This document shows, piece after piece, positions 56,279 to 64,000 of a DNA stretch of 64,000 bases. The translations under genes and the position numbers were made by a program. Position 1 is the stretch's first letter, and each line of letters opens with the position of its first letter. The stretch comes from Bombilactobacillus bombi (GTDB lineage Bacteria > Bacillota > Bacilli > Lactobacillales > Lactobacillaceae). The stretch lies in assembly GCF_003522965.1 (NCBI RefSeq), contig NZ_CP031513.1:806001-870000 (forward strand), in the 5' to 3' direction. Under the pieces are notes generated by a model, which had not been told where the DNA came from, ran no database searches, and saw nothing but the letters and a program-made list of their open reading frames with translations.

Positions 56279-57034
56279 TTAATCTTGATAATTAACAAGC
56301 TGCAAGAAAGATTCTGGCTCTAAGCTGGCACCACCAACTAAGCCGCCATCAATATCAGGTTTGCTCATTAAATCTTTCACGTTAGCTGGTTTAACTGAGC
56401 CACCATATTGAATGCGAACATTATCAGATGTTGTTGCATCATATAAATCCTTCACAGTTTCGCGAATAACATGGCAAATTTCTTGAGCTTGATCAGAAGT
56501 AGCAGTCTTACCAGTTCCAATGGCCCAAATTGGTTCATAAGCAATTACTAAACCAGCAACTTGCTGAGCTGATAATCCCTTTAAGGCTGCAGTTACTTGA
56601 TTTTGAACCCATTCTTCTGCTTTACCAGCTTCACGAGTTTCTAAAGTTTCACCACAGCAAATGATTGGTGTCATTTGATTATCTAAAACCGCATGTGCTT
56701 TTTTATTGATATCATCATCAGTTTCGTGGAAATAATCACGCCGTTCCGAATGACCAATAACAACATAATTAATACCCATTTCATTTAAAACTTGGGGACT
56801 AGTCTCACCAGTAAAAGCACCAGAATTTTCAAAATAGCAGTTTTCGGCTGCAGTATGCAAGTTGCTTCCTTTAGCAGCAGCTAACAAAGCGGGTAAGTCG
56901 ACTGCTGGTGCAGCAATTACTGATTCAACTTTATTAGAATCAGGTAATTGATCCTTAACAGCATTAACAAATTTGGTTGTATCTTCAGGATTATTGTTTA
57001 GTTTCCAATTTCCTGCAATAATTGGTGTCCGCAT
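56279..57034 (-). CDS. tpiA: Triosephosphate isomerase
   Basis: Interconverts dihydroxyacetone phosphate and glyceraldehyde 3-phosphate. The 251 residues contain the N-terminal GNWKLN with catalytic Lys12, VIGHSERR with the catalytic histidine, and the [15 protein letters not shown] signature with the catalytic glutamate and loop 6. It follows pgk by about 20 bases. Confidence 0.98.
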   Translation of the reverse strand: MRTPIIAGNWKLNNNPEDTTKFVNAVKDQLPDSNKVESVIAAPAVDLPALLAAAKGSNLHTAAENCYFENSGAFTGETSPQVLNEMGINYVVIGHSERRDYFHETDDDINKKAHAVLDNQMTPIICCGETLETREAGKAEEWVQNQVTAALKGLSAQQVAGLVIAYEPIWAIGTGKTATSDQAQEICHVIRETVKDLYDATTSDNVRIQYGGSVKPANVKDLMSKPDIDGGLVGGASLEPESFLQLVNYQD

Positions 57035-57054
57035 AGGAATCTCCTTTAAATAAA

Positions 57055-58269
57055 TTATTTATCTGAAATTGAAGCAATACCAGGTAGGTCTTTACCTTCC
57101 AAGTATTCCAAGGAAGCTCCACCACCAGTAGAAATATGAGTTAATTGGTCAGCAATACCTAATTGTTGAGCTGCGGCAGTTGAGTCACCACCACCAACAA
57201 TTGTAGTAGCATCTTGCAAATCACCCAAAGCTTTACCAACTTGTAAAGTACCGTTAGCAAAATTGCTCATTTCAAAAGCACCCATTGGACCATTCCAAAC
57301 AACAGTCTTAGCACCTTTTAATGTATCTTCAAATAATTTGATTGTCTTCGGACCAATATCCAAAGCCATCATATTATCAGGAATTTCAACATCATCAGTC
57401 ACTTCATGGTCAGCATCGTTGGAAAATTCACTGGCAACTACGTGATCAACAGGCAAAACAATCTTGTCTCCAGCTTTTTCTAATAATTCTTTTGCCATAG
57501 AAACACGATCTTCTTCAAACAAAGACTTACCAATCTTATGGCCTTGAGCAGCTAAGAAAGTATAAGCCATTCCACCACCAATTAAAATGTGGTCAGACTT
57601 AGGAATCAAATTGTCAATAACTGCAATTTTATCAGAAACCTTAGCTCCACCCAAAATAGTTACGAATGGATGAACTGGATTTTCAACAGCGTTACCTAAG
57701 AATTTAATTTCTTTTTCCATTAAGAAACCAGCAGCAACTGGTTTATTAGCAGCCTTCATGGCAGAAGAAATACCAACGTTTGAAGCATGAGCACGATGAG
57801 CCGTACCAAAGGCATCATTTACAAATACATCACCTAAAGAAGCCCAGTATTCCCCCAATTTTGGATCGTTTTTGCTTTCACGTTTGCCAAAGTCGTTATC
57901 AATATCTTGGAAACGAGTATTTTCCATTAAGATAACATCGCCATCATTCATAGTGTTAATAGCATCTTCTAATTCTGCACCTTCATTGACAGGTACAAAC
58001 TTAACGTCTTGATTTAATAATTCAGATAAACGTTCAGCCACTGGTTTTAAAGTTAATTCTTTCTTGTCATCATCACTTTTAACACGTCCTAAATGTGACA
58101 AAAGAATTAATTTACCTTGATGTTCAATAATATATTTGATTGTTGGCAATGCTGCCACAATCCGGTTATCATTGGTAATTTTATTATCTTTTACTGGAAC
58201 GTTAAAGTCAGCCCGCATTAAAACCTTTTTACCTTGGACATCAACGTCAGAAACGATTAATTTAGCCAT
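57055..58269 (-). CDS. pgk: Phosphoglycerate kinase
   Basis: Transfers phosphate from 1,3-bisphosphoglycerate to ADP. The 404 residues carry [43 protein letters not shown] and the nucleotide-binding GGGDSTAA near the C terminus. It is separated from gap by about 100 bases containing a terminator-like hairpin, so its expression may be lower than that of gap. Confidence 0.98.
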   Translation of the reverse strand: MAKLIVSDVDVQGKKVLMRADFNVPVKDNKITNDNRIVAALPTIKYIIEHQGKLILLSHLGRVKSDDDKKELTLKPVAERLSELLNQDVKFVPVNEGAELEDAINTMNDGDVILMENTRFQDIDNDFGKRESKNDPKLGEYWASLGDVFVNDAFGTAHRAHASNVGISSAMKAANKPVAAGFLMEKEIKFLGNAVENPVHPFVTILGGAKVSDKIAVIDNLIPKSDHILIGGGMAYTFLAAQGHKIGKSLFEEDRVSMAKELLEKAGDKIVLPVDHVVASEFSNDADHEVTDDVEIPDNMMALDIGPKTIKLFEDTLKGAKTVVWNGPMGAFEMSNFANGTLQVGKALGDLQDATTIVGGGDSTAAAQQLGIADQLTHISTGGGASLEYLEGKDLPGIASISDK

Positions 58270-58294
58270 TTATCAAATGCCTCCAATTTTTCAA

Positions 58295-58333
58295 TAAAAA
58301 AAGGCCGAAGGAGAATGCCTCCCTCCGCCTTCT
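58295..58333 (-). terminator. Internal terminator/attenuator between gap and pgk
   Basis: Minus strand AGGC-GAGGGAG pairs with CTCCTTC-GCCT over about 11 of 12 positions (one mismatch, one or two G-U), followed by seven T. This is a complete intrinsic terminator inside the operon and would give more gap than pgk-tpiA-eno transcript. Confidence 0.7.
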
Positions 58334-58368
58334 TCAAGTAATTCATATCCAACTTTTAAAGTTATGGA

Positions 58369-59385
58369 TTACAACAAGCTTGCAAATTTTTGCAAAGTAC
58401 GGATCATTTGAGCTGTAAAGCCTGATTCGTTATCATACCATGCAACTGTCTTAACAATTTGTGCATCGCCAGCTGTAACAACTTGTGTTTGAGTTGGGTC
58501 AAATACGGAACCAAATTCTGTACCAATGATATCTGAAGAAACAATTTCATCATCATTGTAACCGAATGATTCACTGCCATCTGTAACTTTCTTAACAGCT
58601 GCATTAACTTCTTCAGCTGTAACTTTCTTGTCTAAGATAGCATCCATTTCTGTTAAAGAACCAGTGATAACTGGAACACGTTGTGCATGTCCATCTAATT
58701 TACCCTTTAATTCAGGGATAACCATACCAATAGCCTTAGCAGCACCAGTTGAATGTGGAATTGTGTTTTGAGCAGCAGCACGAGCAGCACGTTTGTTACC
58801 TTTACGGTCTGGACCATCTTGTAACTTTTGTGTAGCTGTGTAAGCATGGATTGTTGTCATTGTACCAACTTTGATACCGAAAGCATCATTAACAGCTTTA
58901 GCTAAAGGTGCCAAGCAGTTTGTTGTACATGAAGCAGCAGAGATGATTTGATCATCTTTAGTGATTGTGTCATCATTAACGCCATAAACAACTGTCTTCA
59001 AATCGCCAGCTGGAGCGGAAATAAGCACTTTCTTAGCACCTGCATCAATATGAGCTTGTGCTTTTTCTTTTGATGTGTAGAAGCCAGTACTTTCAAGTAC
59101 TAATTCAACACCGTCATTCTTTACCCAAGGAATGTTACGAGCGTCGGACTCTGCATATACAGGAATTTTCTTACCATCAATAACAATTGCATTGTCAGTT
59201 GAAGAAATTTCATGTTTGAAAATACCATGTGCAGTATCATATTTAAGCAAATGTGCCAACATTGCTGGTGATGTTAAGTCGTTGATTGCAACAACTTCCA
59301 AGTCATCATTTGCAACTTCATAAATACGACGCAAAGCCAAACGACCAATACGTCCGAAACCATTAATACCTACTTTTGTAGCCAT
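58369..59385 (-). CDS. gap: Glyceraldehyde-3-phosphate dehydrogenase, type I
   Basis: The NAD-dependent oxidation step of glycolysis. The 338 residues show the Rossmann motif [11 protein letters not shown] (residues 7-17), catalytic Cys153 in [12 protein letters not shown], and the NAD-specificity and substrate segments (WYDNESGF). It follows cggR and is expected to be repressed by CggR at low fructose-1,6-bisphosphate. Strong GGAGG site and codon bias. Confidence 0.98.
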   Translation of the reverse strand: MATKVGINGFGRIGRLALRRIYEVANDDLEVVAINDLTSPAMLAHLLKYDTAHGIFKHEISSTDNAIVIDGKKIPVYAESDARNIPWVKNDGVELVLESTGFYTSKEKAQAHIDAGAKKVLISAPAGDLKTVVYGVNDDTITKDDQIISAASCTTNCLAPLAKAVNDAFGIKVGTMTTIHAYTATQKLQDGPDRKGNKRAARAAAQNTIPHSTGAAKAIGMVIPELKGKLDGHAQRVPVITGSLTEMDAILDKKVTAEEVNAAVKKVTDGSESFGYNDDEIVSSDIIGTEFGSVFDPTQTQVVTAGDAQIVKTVAWYDNESGFTAQMIRTLQKFASLL

Positions 59386-59422
59386 GTTAAGATTTCCTCC
59401 TTCAGGAAAAATAAGTTTTATT

Positions 59423-60460
59423 TTAAAGGTTTTTATCCCTTAAAATCATTTCTGAGGCTGCCTCATCAGTAATCAAAATTGTTTGATGAGGAGCAACTTT
59501 CATATATGACTCAATTGCAGCGGCCTTTTGTGGCCCACCCGCAATCGCAATCACATGTGAAATATCATTAAGATCCGAGATCTGTAATCCTATCTTCGGT
59601 ACCTTATATACTACATGTCCTTGAGCATCCAAGAAATCGCCAAAGGCTTCAGCTACTGCTTGTCTTTCAGCCAATAAATTAACCTCAGCTGTTGGCATAT
59701 TCCGCCGATTAGCCATTGTCTTTGCCCGGCCAATACTGTGAATAACGACGTCAGCATGATTAATTAAATCTAATACTGATTTGACAACTGGTTCTTGAAG
59801 TAGTGGTTCTACACTTTTAGTAGAAATATCTTCTGGAACATACAAGTTACGGTAACGTCCACCACTATGTGTTGCCATCTCTGCACAAACAGTATTAGCT
59901 TGAATGGCCATGGTTTCACCTAATCCACCCCGAGCTGGAACAAATAATAAATTACGCTCATGAGACAAATTAACTGATAGTGATTCGCTAACTGAGGCCA
60001 TCGTTGTCCCACCCATCACCGCAATGATTGAGCGTCCACCAGGAAGGATGGCTGCTAACAATTCATTTAATTGTTGACCCATTAGATCAAGAATGCTGTG
60101 ATGATGTTCACTATTGCCAGGTACAATTATAACTCGACTAATACCTAAAACTGAAGCTAATTGCTCACTTACAACATTAGCATCATGTAGTCGGTTCATC
60201 AAACCACTTAACTGCTGGACCAATTCCAAGCCTTTAGGAGTCAAAGACATACCAGACTTTGATGATTCTAATAAGCCACTATTACGAAACAAATCGGTTT
60301 CTCGCCGCAAAGTACGCTCAGTCGTTTTTAAGTCAGCCGCCAAGATTCTCCTACCAACTGGCTGCATCCAACTAATTCTCTGCAAAATGCGATATCGCCA
60401 TTGAACTGTTTGTAAAAAGTCGGGCGCAATGGATTCTATTAACTTTAAATCATTATCCAT
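59423..60460 (-). CDS. cggR: Central glycolytic genes regulator CggR
   Basis: A SorC/DeoR-type repressor of 345 residues. The N-terminal winged helix is at about residues 30-65 ([23 protein letters not shown]), followed by a sugar-isomerase-like effector domain with [10 protein letters not shown] and [12 protein letters not shown] segments. Fructose 1,6-bisphosphate relieves repression of the gap operon in Bacillus. It is the first gene of the operon, and an operator-like sequence lies 20 bases before its start. Confidence 0.95.
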   Translation of the reverse strand: MDNDLKLIESIAPDFLQTVQWRYRILQRISWMQPVGRRILAADLKTTERTLRRETDLFRNSGLLESSKSGMSLTPKGLELVQQLSGLMNRLHDANVVSEQLASVLGISRVIIVPGNSEHHHSILDLMGQQLNELLAAILPGGRSIIAVMGGTTMASVSESLSVNLSHERNLLFVPARGGLGETMAIQANTVCAEMATHSGGRYRNLYVPEDISTKSVEPLLQEPVVKSVLDLINHADVVIHSIGRAKTMANRRNMPTAEVNLLAERQAVAEAFGDFLDAQGHVVYKVPKIGLQISDLNDISHVIAIAGGPQKAAAIESYMKVAPHQTILITDEAASEMILRDKNL

Positions 60461-60479
60461 TTAAACACGTCCTTCTCAT

Positions 60480-60516
60480 GGGACGTCAATTGTCCCTGTG
60501 TGACATAATTAGACCC
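60480..60516 (-). promoter_or_regulatory. CggR operator in the leader of the glycolytic operon
   Basis: Minus strand shows two tandem repeats, GGGTCTAATTATGTCA and GGGACAATTGACGTCC, spaced like the two halves of the known CggR operator (GGGAC...TGTC pattern). It lies between the promoter and cggR, about 50-80 bases after the -10 box, where binding would act as a roadblock. Confidence 0.8.
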
Positions 60517-60534
60517 ATCACTTCCAAAATAAAG

Positions 60535-60558
60535 GTGAGTTGCTATTCCTTAACTCAC
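60535..60558 (-). promoter_or_regulatory. 5'-terminal hairpin of the cggR transcript
   Basis: GTGAGTT / AACTCAC, 7-bp stem with a 10-base loop. It begins at the predicted transcription start, so the mRNA would carry a protective stem-loop at its very 5' end. Confidence 0.5.
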
Positions 60559-60564
60559 AAGTAG

Positions 60565-60593
60565 ATTATAACAAGTGTAAATTCTAATTGCAA
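60565..60593 (-). promoter_or_regulatory. Promoter of the cggR-gap-pgk-tpiA-eno operon
   Basis: Minus strand TTGCAA (60588-60593), 17-base spacer, TATAAT (60565-60570). Confidence 0.85.
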
Positions 60594-60621
60594 CCAAGTA
60601 GCCCAAAATATTTTTAATAAC

Positions 60622-60650
60622 AAAAAAAGACCGCTCAATACAGCGGTCTT
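60622..60650 (-). terminator. Terminator of the tRNA-Arg gene
   Basis: Minus strand AGACCGCT-GTATTG-AGCGGTCTTTTTTT, a perfect 8-bp stem with a long T run. Confidence 0.92.
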
Positions 60651-60659
60651 CCAAAATTA

Positions 60660-60731
60660 TGCGCCACCTGGGAGTCGAACCCAGATCCCAAGAACCGGAA
60701 TCTTGTGTGCTATCCATTACACTAGCGGCGC
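60660..60731 (-). tRNA. tRNA-Arg (anticodon CCG)
   Basis: A 72-nt cloverleaf on the minus strand. The acceptor stem is GCGCCGC with GTGGCGC (one G-U), the anticodon stem-loop CAAGA-TTCCGGT-TCTTG has anticodon CCG, and the T arm is CTGGG-TTCGACT-CCCAG. CCA is not encoded. It reads CGG arginine codons. Confidence 0.95.
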
Positions 60732-60743
60732 AACACGAGTTAT

Positions 60744-60772
60744 ATTTTAACCCGTGTTTATTATTTTGGCAA
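60744..60772 (-). promoter_or_regulatory. Promoter of the tRNA-Arg gene
   Basis: Minus strand TTGCCA (60767-60772), 17-base spacer, TAAAAT (60744-60749), about 13 bases before the tRNA. Confidence 0.75.
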
Positions 60773-60830
60773 GTATCAATTCTTAAATATATGATTTAGT
60801 ATAAACATATTAATGTAGGTAAATCTAAAA

Positions 60831-61088
60831 TCAAGCTGACTCGCGCTTCCTGTATTTAAGAACACGATAACTAAATAGTACAAGAAAAATCACCAATGTT
60901 AAAATCAAATACAAACCGAGTAGTATGAATAAAACAACTAGCCAACCTCTGGAATCTCGTTGTGCCATTTGAAATAATTCTATAAATCGCTGCAATCTAA
61001 AGACCATTTTGCTTACAATCCGTGATACAAATAAAACCATTGCAATAACTAATGCATCAACTAAAGATCGCCTAGCTAATTTTTTCAT
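60831..61088 (-). CDS. Small membrane protein of unknown function
   Basis: An 85-residue protein with two hydrophobic segments (about residues 10-28 and 48-73), separated by a basic stretch with RLQRFIELFQMAQRDSRGW, and a basic end RVLKYRKRESA. I do not recognise a family. It starts three bases after the upstream membrane gene and is surely cotranscribed with it. Confidence 0.6.
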   Translation of the reverse strand: MKKLARRSLVDALVIAMVLFVSRIVSKMVFRLQRFIELFQMAQRDSRGWLVVLFILLGLYLILTLVIFLVLFSYRVLKYRKRESA

Positions 61089-61091
61089 AAA

Positions 61092-61472
61092 CTACCTCTC
61101 TTTATGATTATCATTTATTTGCTCATAGGCTGATAATGTAAAAATAGTTAGAACCAACGACATAATCACACCTGCTAAGATAGAAAAAATCATCAATTTG
61201 GACTGAGACATTGTTTGAGAAAACAACAATAAGCAAGGTAACATGCCGCCAAGAAAATACAGTAACCACGCATATTTAATTTTAATTTTGAAAAAAATTA
61301 CAACGGCCGACAACAAAAAAGCTAAAATGACAACACTTGCTCCTATCCAATTAAAAGATTGTTGAAAGATCAAGTCAAAAATCAAGTAGAAAGTTAATAG
61401 CTCTATAAGAGCAATCAATAACCGCAGAAAAACATTTTGTGCTTGATACCATTGTCGATATCGTTTCATCAT
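61092..61472 (-). CDS. Membrane protein of unknown function (four helices)
   Basis: A 126-residue protein with four hydrophobic segments (about residues 14-34, 43-62, 66-84 and 92-114), a basic N terminus MMKRYRQWYQAQN and a charged C terminus. The family is not recognised. It pairs with the 85-residue gene downstream, which suggests a two-component membrane assembly, but nothing nearby shows the role. Confidence 0.6.
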   Translation of the reverse strand: MMKRYRQWYQAQNVFLRLLIALIELLTFYLIFDLIFQQSFNWIGASVVILAFLLSAVVIFFKIKIKYAWLLYFLGGMLPCLLLFSQTMSQSKLMIFSILAGVIMSLVLTIFTLSAYEQINDNHKER

Positions 61473-62001
61473 TAATCACCTACCGAATTTTTAATTAGTA
61501 ATAACTAAAATTATAATTGACAGAATTCTAAAAAGCGATAATTTTATGAAATAATAATTGCAATGAACTCAATTATTTAGTCAGTTTATATAATTGTATA
61601 ATGACTTAAAATCTAATTATACGGTGGTAGAAAATTATTTTTCTTTAGCTTTCAAAAGTACTGATTTTTAACTTTAACAAATTAATGTTTAACTAATGTC
61701 AAACAATTAATTTATGATTTGCAAAAATGACGCAATTACTCAATATTAATTATCCATCTTTAATCTCAACACTAAAGTAGACTGGTCATTTTGCTTTAGA
61801 ACCCCACTCTGCACAATTGCTGCCTTAATTACTGGTTTATTTAGCTAAATTAAAATCTCTAAAAGTTATAATTATCAAGCGATTTATTCCTATAAATTGA
61901 ACCGGATTGATTATTCAAAATTAAAAGGAACAAATCTCAGCATTTTTTGTAAGACCTCGATATACTATTTATGAAGTTTAAAAAAGAAAGAGGTTTTTAT
62001 T
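61473..62001. other. Non-coding AT-rich interval
   Basis: About 530 bases without a convincing gene. A TATACT at 61961 could be the -10 box of the following gene, though no good -35 is seen. A 33-codon open stretch without a start codon on the minus strand (61746-61844) is the only coding-like trace, and it is not convincing. Confidence 0.5.
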
Positions 62002-62556
62002 ATGACAAAGACTATTGGAATTTTTGTAGGCAGTTTGCGCAAGGGTTCTTATTCACGGATTATTGCTCAGGAGATGGCTAAACAATTTCCTGCTGGTTAT
62101 GAAGCTAAATTCATCGAAATTGGTGACTTACCTTTATACAACCAAGACTTTGATGACTTGAACGAAGTACCTGCACAATATCCAAAATTCCGTGATGAGG
62201 TCAAAGCAATTGATGCTGCTTTGTTTGTTACACCAGAATATAACCGCAGTGTTCCAGCAGTTTTGAAGAACGCTTTAGATGTTGCTTCTCGTCCTTATGG
62301 TGCTAATGTTTGGGATGGCAAGCCAGCAGCTGTTGTTTCTGTTTCTATTGGTGCCATTTCTGGCTTTGGTGCTAACCAGCATTTACGTCAAGCATTAGTC
62401 TTTTTGAACATGCCAACTTTGCAACAACCAGAAGCTTACATTGGTAATGTTACTAACTTTATTGACGAAGACAAGGGCGAAGTTAATAATCAAGGAACTA
62501 AAGACTTTTTGAAGTCAATTGATGAAGCTTTTGTTAAGTTAATTGACCGTTATTAA
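62002..62556 (+). CDS. NAD(P)H-dependent FMN reductase
   Basis: A 184-residue flavodoxin-fold reductase. The FMN phosphate loop is GSLRKGSYSR (about residues 10-19), FVTPEYNRSVPAVLKNALD is the family signature, and VSIGAISGFGANQHLRQ is the re-face segment. It reduces FMN, quinones or azo and chromate compounds with NAD(P)H. The ribosome site is AAAGAGG. Codon use is biased, suggesting good expression. A single gene with its own terminator. Confidence 0.92.
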   Translation: MTKTIGIFVGSLRKGSYSRIIAQEMAKQFPAGYEAKFIEIGDLPLYNQDFDDLNEVPAQYPKFRDEVKAIDAALFVTPEYNRSVPAVLKNALDVASRPYGANVWDGKPAAVVSVSIGAISGFGANQHLRQALVFLNMPTLQQPEAYIGNVTNFIDEDKGEVNNQGTKDFLKSIDEAFVKLIDRY

Positions 62557-62563
62557 TAATCTC

Positions 62564-62592
62564 GGCATCCGTTTAATTCGGATGTCTTTTTA
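62564..62592 (+). terminator. Terminator of the FMN reductase gene
   Basis: GCATCCG-TTTAATT-CGGATG hairpin followed by TCTTTTTATTT. Confidence 0.82.
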
Positions 62593-62614
62593 TTTACATA
62601 CGAAGCTTTGATAG

Positions 62615-62642
62615 TTGACTTTTCCTGTAAATGTGATAAATT
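62615..62642 (+). promoter_or_regulatory. Promoter of clpP
   Basis: TTGACT (62615-62620), 16-base spacer, TAAATT (62637-62642). It overlaps the start of a CIRCE-like repeat. Confidence 0.7.
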
Positions 62643-62667
62643 AGCAGAGTAACCAATAGAGTGCTAA
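62641..62667 (+). promoter_or_regulatory. Degenerate CIRCE (HrcA) element before clpP
   Basis: TTAGCAGAG-N9-GAGTGCTAA. The right half is the exact CIRCE half-site and the spacer is exactly nine bases; the left half matches six of nine positions of TTAGCACTC. It lies between promoter and ribosome site, as CIRCE elements do. Confidence 0.65.
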
Positions 62668-62689
62668 TTAATAAATAGGAGGCTACGAA

Positions 62690-63280
62690 ATGTTAGTTCC
62701 AACAGTTATTGAACAAAGTCCCCGCGGCGAACGGGCTTATGATATTTACTCACGCCTTTTAAAAGATCGAATCATTATGTTGTCTGGTGAAGTGAATGAT
62801 CAAATGGCAAACACTGTTATTGCCCAATTATTATTCTTAGATGCACAAGATTCTAAAAAAGATATTTATATGTATATTAACTCTCCTGGTGGTTCAGTCA
62901 CAGCTGGCTTAGCAATCATGGATACTATGAACTTTGTTAAAGCTGATGTCCAAACCATTGCAATGGGGATGGCAGCATCTATGGCTAGTGTCTTGTTATC
63001 ATCTGGTGCCAAGGGCAAACGTTTTGCTTTGCCAAATTCCACAGTCTTAATTCACCAACCTTCTGGTGGTGCTCAAGGACAACAAACAGAAATTGAAATT
63101 GCTGCTGAAGAAATTCTCAAAACGCGTGAACGTTTGAATAAGATTTTGGCTGACAATTCTGGTCAAGATATCGAAACCATTAAAAAAGATACCGAAAGAG
63201 ATAACTACATGACTGCTCAAGAAGCCAAAGATTATGGTTTGATTGATGACATCATGGTTAATAAATCCGCGGAAAAATAA
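62690..63280 (+). CDS. clpP: ATP-dependent Clp protease proteolytic subunit
   Basis: The serine peptidase ring of ClpCP, ClpEP and ClpXP. The 196 residues have catalytic Ser97 (GMAASMAS), His122 (LIHQPSGG) and Asp171 (ERDNYM). It degrades misfolded and tmRNA-tagged proteins. The strong AGGAGG site precedes the ATG. Heat-shock control is suggested by the CIRCE-like repeat. I see no full CtsR heptad repeat in the short upstream region. Confidence 0.98.
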   Translation: MLVPTVIEQSPRGERAYDIYSRLLKDRIIMLSGEVNDQMANTVIAQLLFLDAQDSKKDIYMYINSPGGSVTAGLAIMDTMNFVKADVQTIAMGMAASMASVLLSSGAKGKRFALPNSTVLIHQPSGGAQGQQTEIEIAAEEILKTRERLNKILADNSGQDIETIKKDTERDNYMTAQEAKDYGLIDDIMVNKSAEK

Positions 63281-63288
63281 ATAATAAT

Positions 63289-63327
63289 TAAAGAGCCTGA
63301 GATAATTCTTACCTCAAGCTCTTTTTG
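63289..63327. terminator. Bidirectional terminator after clpP
   Basis: AAAGAGC-TGAG / CTCA-GCTCTTTTT inverted repeat between convergent genes. Confidence 0.85.
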
Positions 63328-63343
63328 TTTACAGAGAAATAAT

Positions 63344-64000
63344 TTATTTAGCTTGCAATTGCCGTTGAGCTTTTTGAGCTGCAACATTCATAATATTCCA
63401 AGGACAATCAAATCCAGGTTGGAAGAAGAAATCCGTATAAGCTAAATCTGCCACAGTTAAATGTTGCTGAATGGCTAAAGAAATTGTATTAATATTCGCC
63501 GTAACATCAGCAGTCGACATGATTTGTGCCCCTAAAATTTGACCATTTTCAGGATTATAAGTTAATTTAAATTGTACTTTAGCATTATGAGCGTCAGGCA
63601 CAAACGGTGGACGGTAGCTATCTTCCACATACACTGAAGCTGATTGAACAGGATAGTTTTTGGCAGTTGCATCTTTAATGCCCGTCGAAGCAAAATGATA
63701 ACGGAACACTGAAAGTGCAGAAGATCCCGAAACAGCAGGTGTTGGTTGACTAGCCTTTTCCAAATTTTTCACTGCATAGCGACCTTGGCGCCGACTATTA
63801 GTGGCTAAGGCAATTTTAGCAGGTTGACCAGTAGGTGCAAAAGTTACATAAGTTGCATCTCCAACAGCAAAAATATCTGGTTGACTAGTACGTTGGTATT
63901 GGTCAGTTTTTATTGTTTGATCATCATTTAATTCTAAAGTATCAGCTAACCAAGCAGTATTAGGTTTAACTCCAACGGATTCAATCACTAAATCCGCTGC
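63344..64000 (-). CDS. FAD-dependent NADH oxidase-like protein (N terminus outside window)
   Basis: The frame is open to the right edge; about 218 C-terminal residues are visible. VGVKPNTAWL and the FAD-binding IFAVGDATYV motif identify the pyridine-nucleotide disulfide oxidoreductase fold. The C-terminal dimerisation domain (ILGAQIMSTADV, FFFQPGFDCPWNIMNVAAQ) is typical of water-forming NADH oxidase, NADH peroxidase and CoA-disulfide reductase. The diagnostic redox cysteine near residue 42 lies outside. It probably regenerates NAD+ with oxygen. Confidence 0.82.
   Translation of the reverse strand, partial: AADLVIESVGVKPNTAWLADTLELNDDQTIKTDQYQRTSQPDIFAVGDATYVTFAPTGQPAKIALATNSRRQGRYAVKNLEKASQPTPAVSGSSALSVFRYHFASTGIKDATAKNYPVQSASVYVEDSYRPPFVPDAHNAKVQFKLTYNPENGQILGAQIMSTADVTANINTISLAIQQHLTVADLAYTDFFFQPGFDCPWNIMNVAAQKAQRQLQAK

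Noticed and set aside
61746-61844. 33-codon open stretch on the minus strand (NKPVIKAAIVQSGVLKQND...)
   Set aside because: It has no start codon and is flanked by stops. It could be a gene remnant, but in AT-rich DNA such a stretch can occur by chance and no family is recognised.
62605-62640. CtsR binding site before clpP
   Set aside because: Only loose matches to the AGTCAAA heptads are present and they do not form a direct repeat with the right spacing.

Overview
The window reads as chromosomal DNA of a low-GC lactic acid bacterium of the family Lactobacillaceae. The evidence is AT-rich sequence with AGGAGG-type ribosome sites, a tmRNA whose tag ends in SYALAA, the cggR-gap-pgk-tpiA-eno, secG-est-rnr-smpB and murB-cdaA-cdaR-glmM gene orders, a PepX peptidase, and a complete acetyl-branch diaminopimelate (DAP) pathway, which implies DAP-type peptidoglycan. 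The genus cannot be fixed from sequence reading alone. I see no insertion sequence, prophage or CRISPR array; this is core chromosome with a few lineage-specific genes.

Layout. Positions 1-500 hold the end of a flavodoxin-fold oxidoreductase. From 540 to 7695 a seven-gene minus-strand operon (lysA-dapH-dapL-dapA-dapB-patA-asd) makes DAP and lysine. It is preceded by a lysine riboswitch, terminator and strong promoter (7713-7996). Divergent lysC-dapF (8267-10617) completes the pathway. Next come pepX, an amino-acid permease, small acetyltransferase and glycosyltransferase genes, pgi, a VanZ-like gene, ltaS, and a HAD phosphatase/response regulator/histidine kinase operon (20996-24036). Then follow a nucleoside deoxyribosyltransferase, an NlpC/P60 hydrolase, an iron alcohol dehydrogenase and the tmRNA gene (27054-27418).

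From 27539 to 33329 lie ackA, a ytxK-like methyltransferase and a complete comGA-comGG competence pilus operon, followed by yebC, another VanZ-like gene and glmS. glmS has no visible ribozyme but has two copies of a 13-bp motif flanking its promoter. Divergent from glmS is the most unusual locus (36911-38450): a small ribbon-helix-helix protein fused to an NfeD-like OB domain, a stomatin/SPFH protein without a membrane segment, and a small single-pass membrane protein. It is preceded by a perfect 8-3-8 palindrome on the -10 box.

From 38505 to 48861 are glmM-cdaR-cdaA-murB (amino-sugar and c-di-AMP), an exonuclease, ung-pta-tsaE, a HAD phosphatase with a LURP-one-like gene, a GNAT and a TetR regulator. 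A tiny hydrophobic reading frame with its own terminator sits at 47663-47749. From 48370 to 52334 is secG-est-rnr-smpB. A frameshifted SAP/DUF6434-type pseudogene (52440-53056) and a PTPS-related membrane protein follow. From 54917 to 60593 is the CggR-controlled glycolytic operon, with a matching operator, a 5' hairpin and an internal terminator after gap. The right end has tRNA-Arg(CCG), two unknown membrane proteins, an FMN reductase, clpP behind a degenerate CIRCE element, and a truncated NADH-oxidase-like flavoprotein.

The genes fit together around cell-wall precursor supply (DAP, GlcN-6-P, UDP-MurNAc, LTA), glycolysis to acetate, and RNA and protein quality control (tmRNA/SmpB, RNase R, ClpP).
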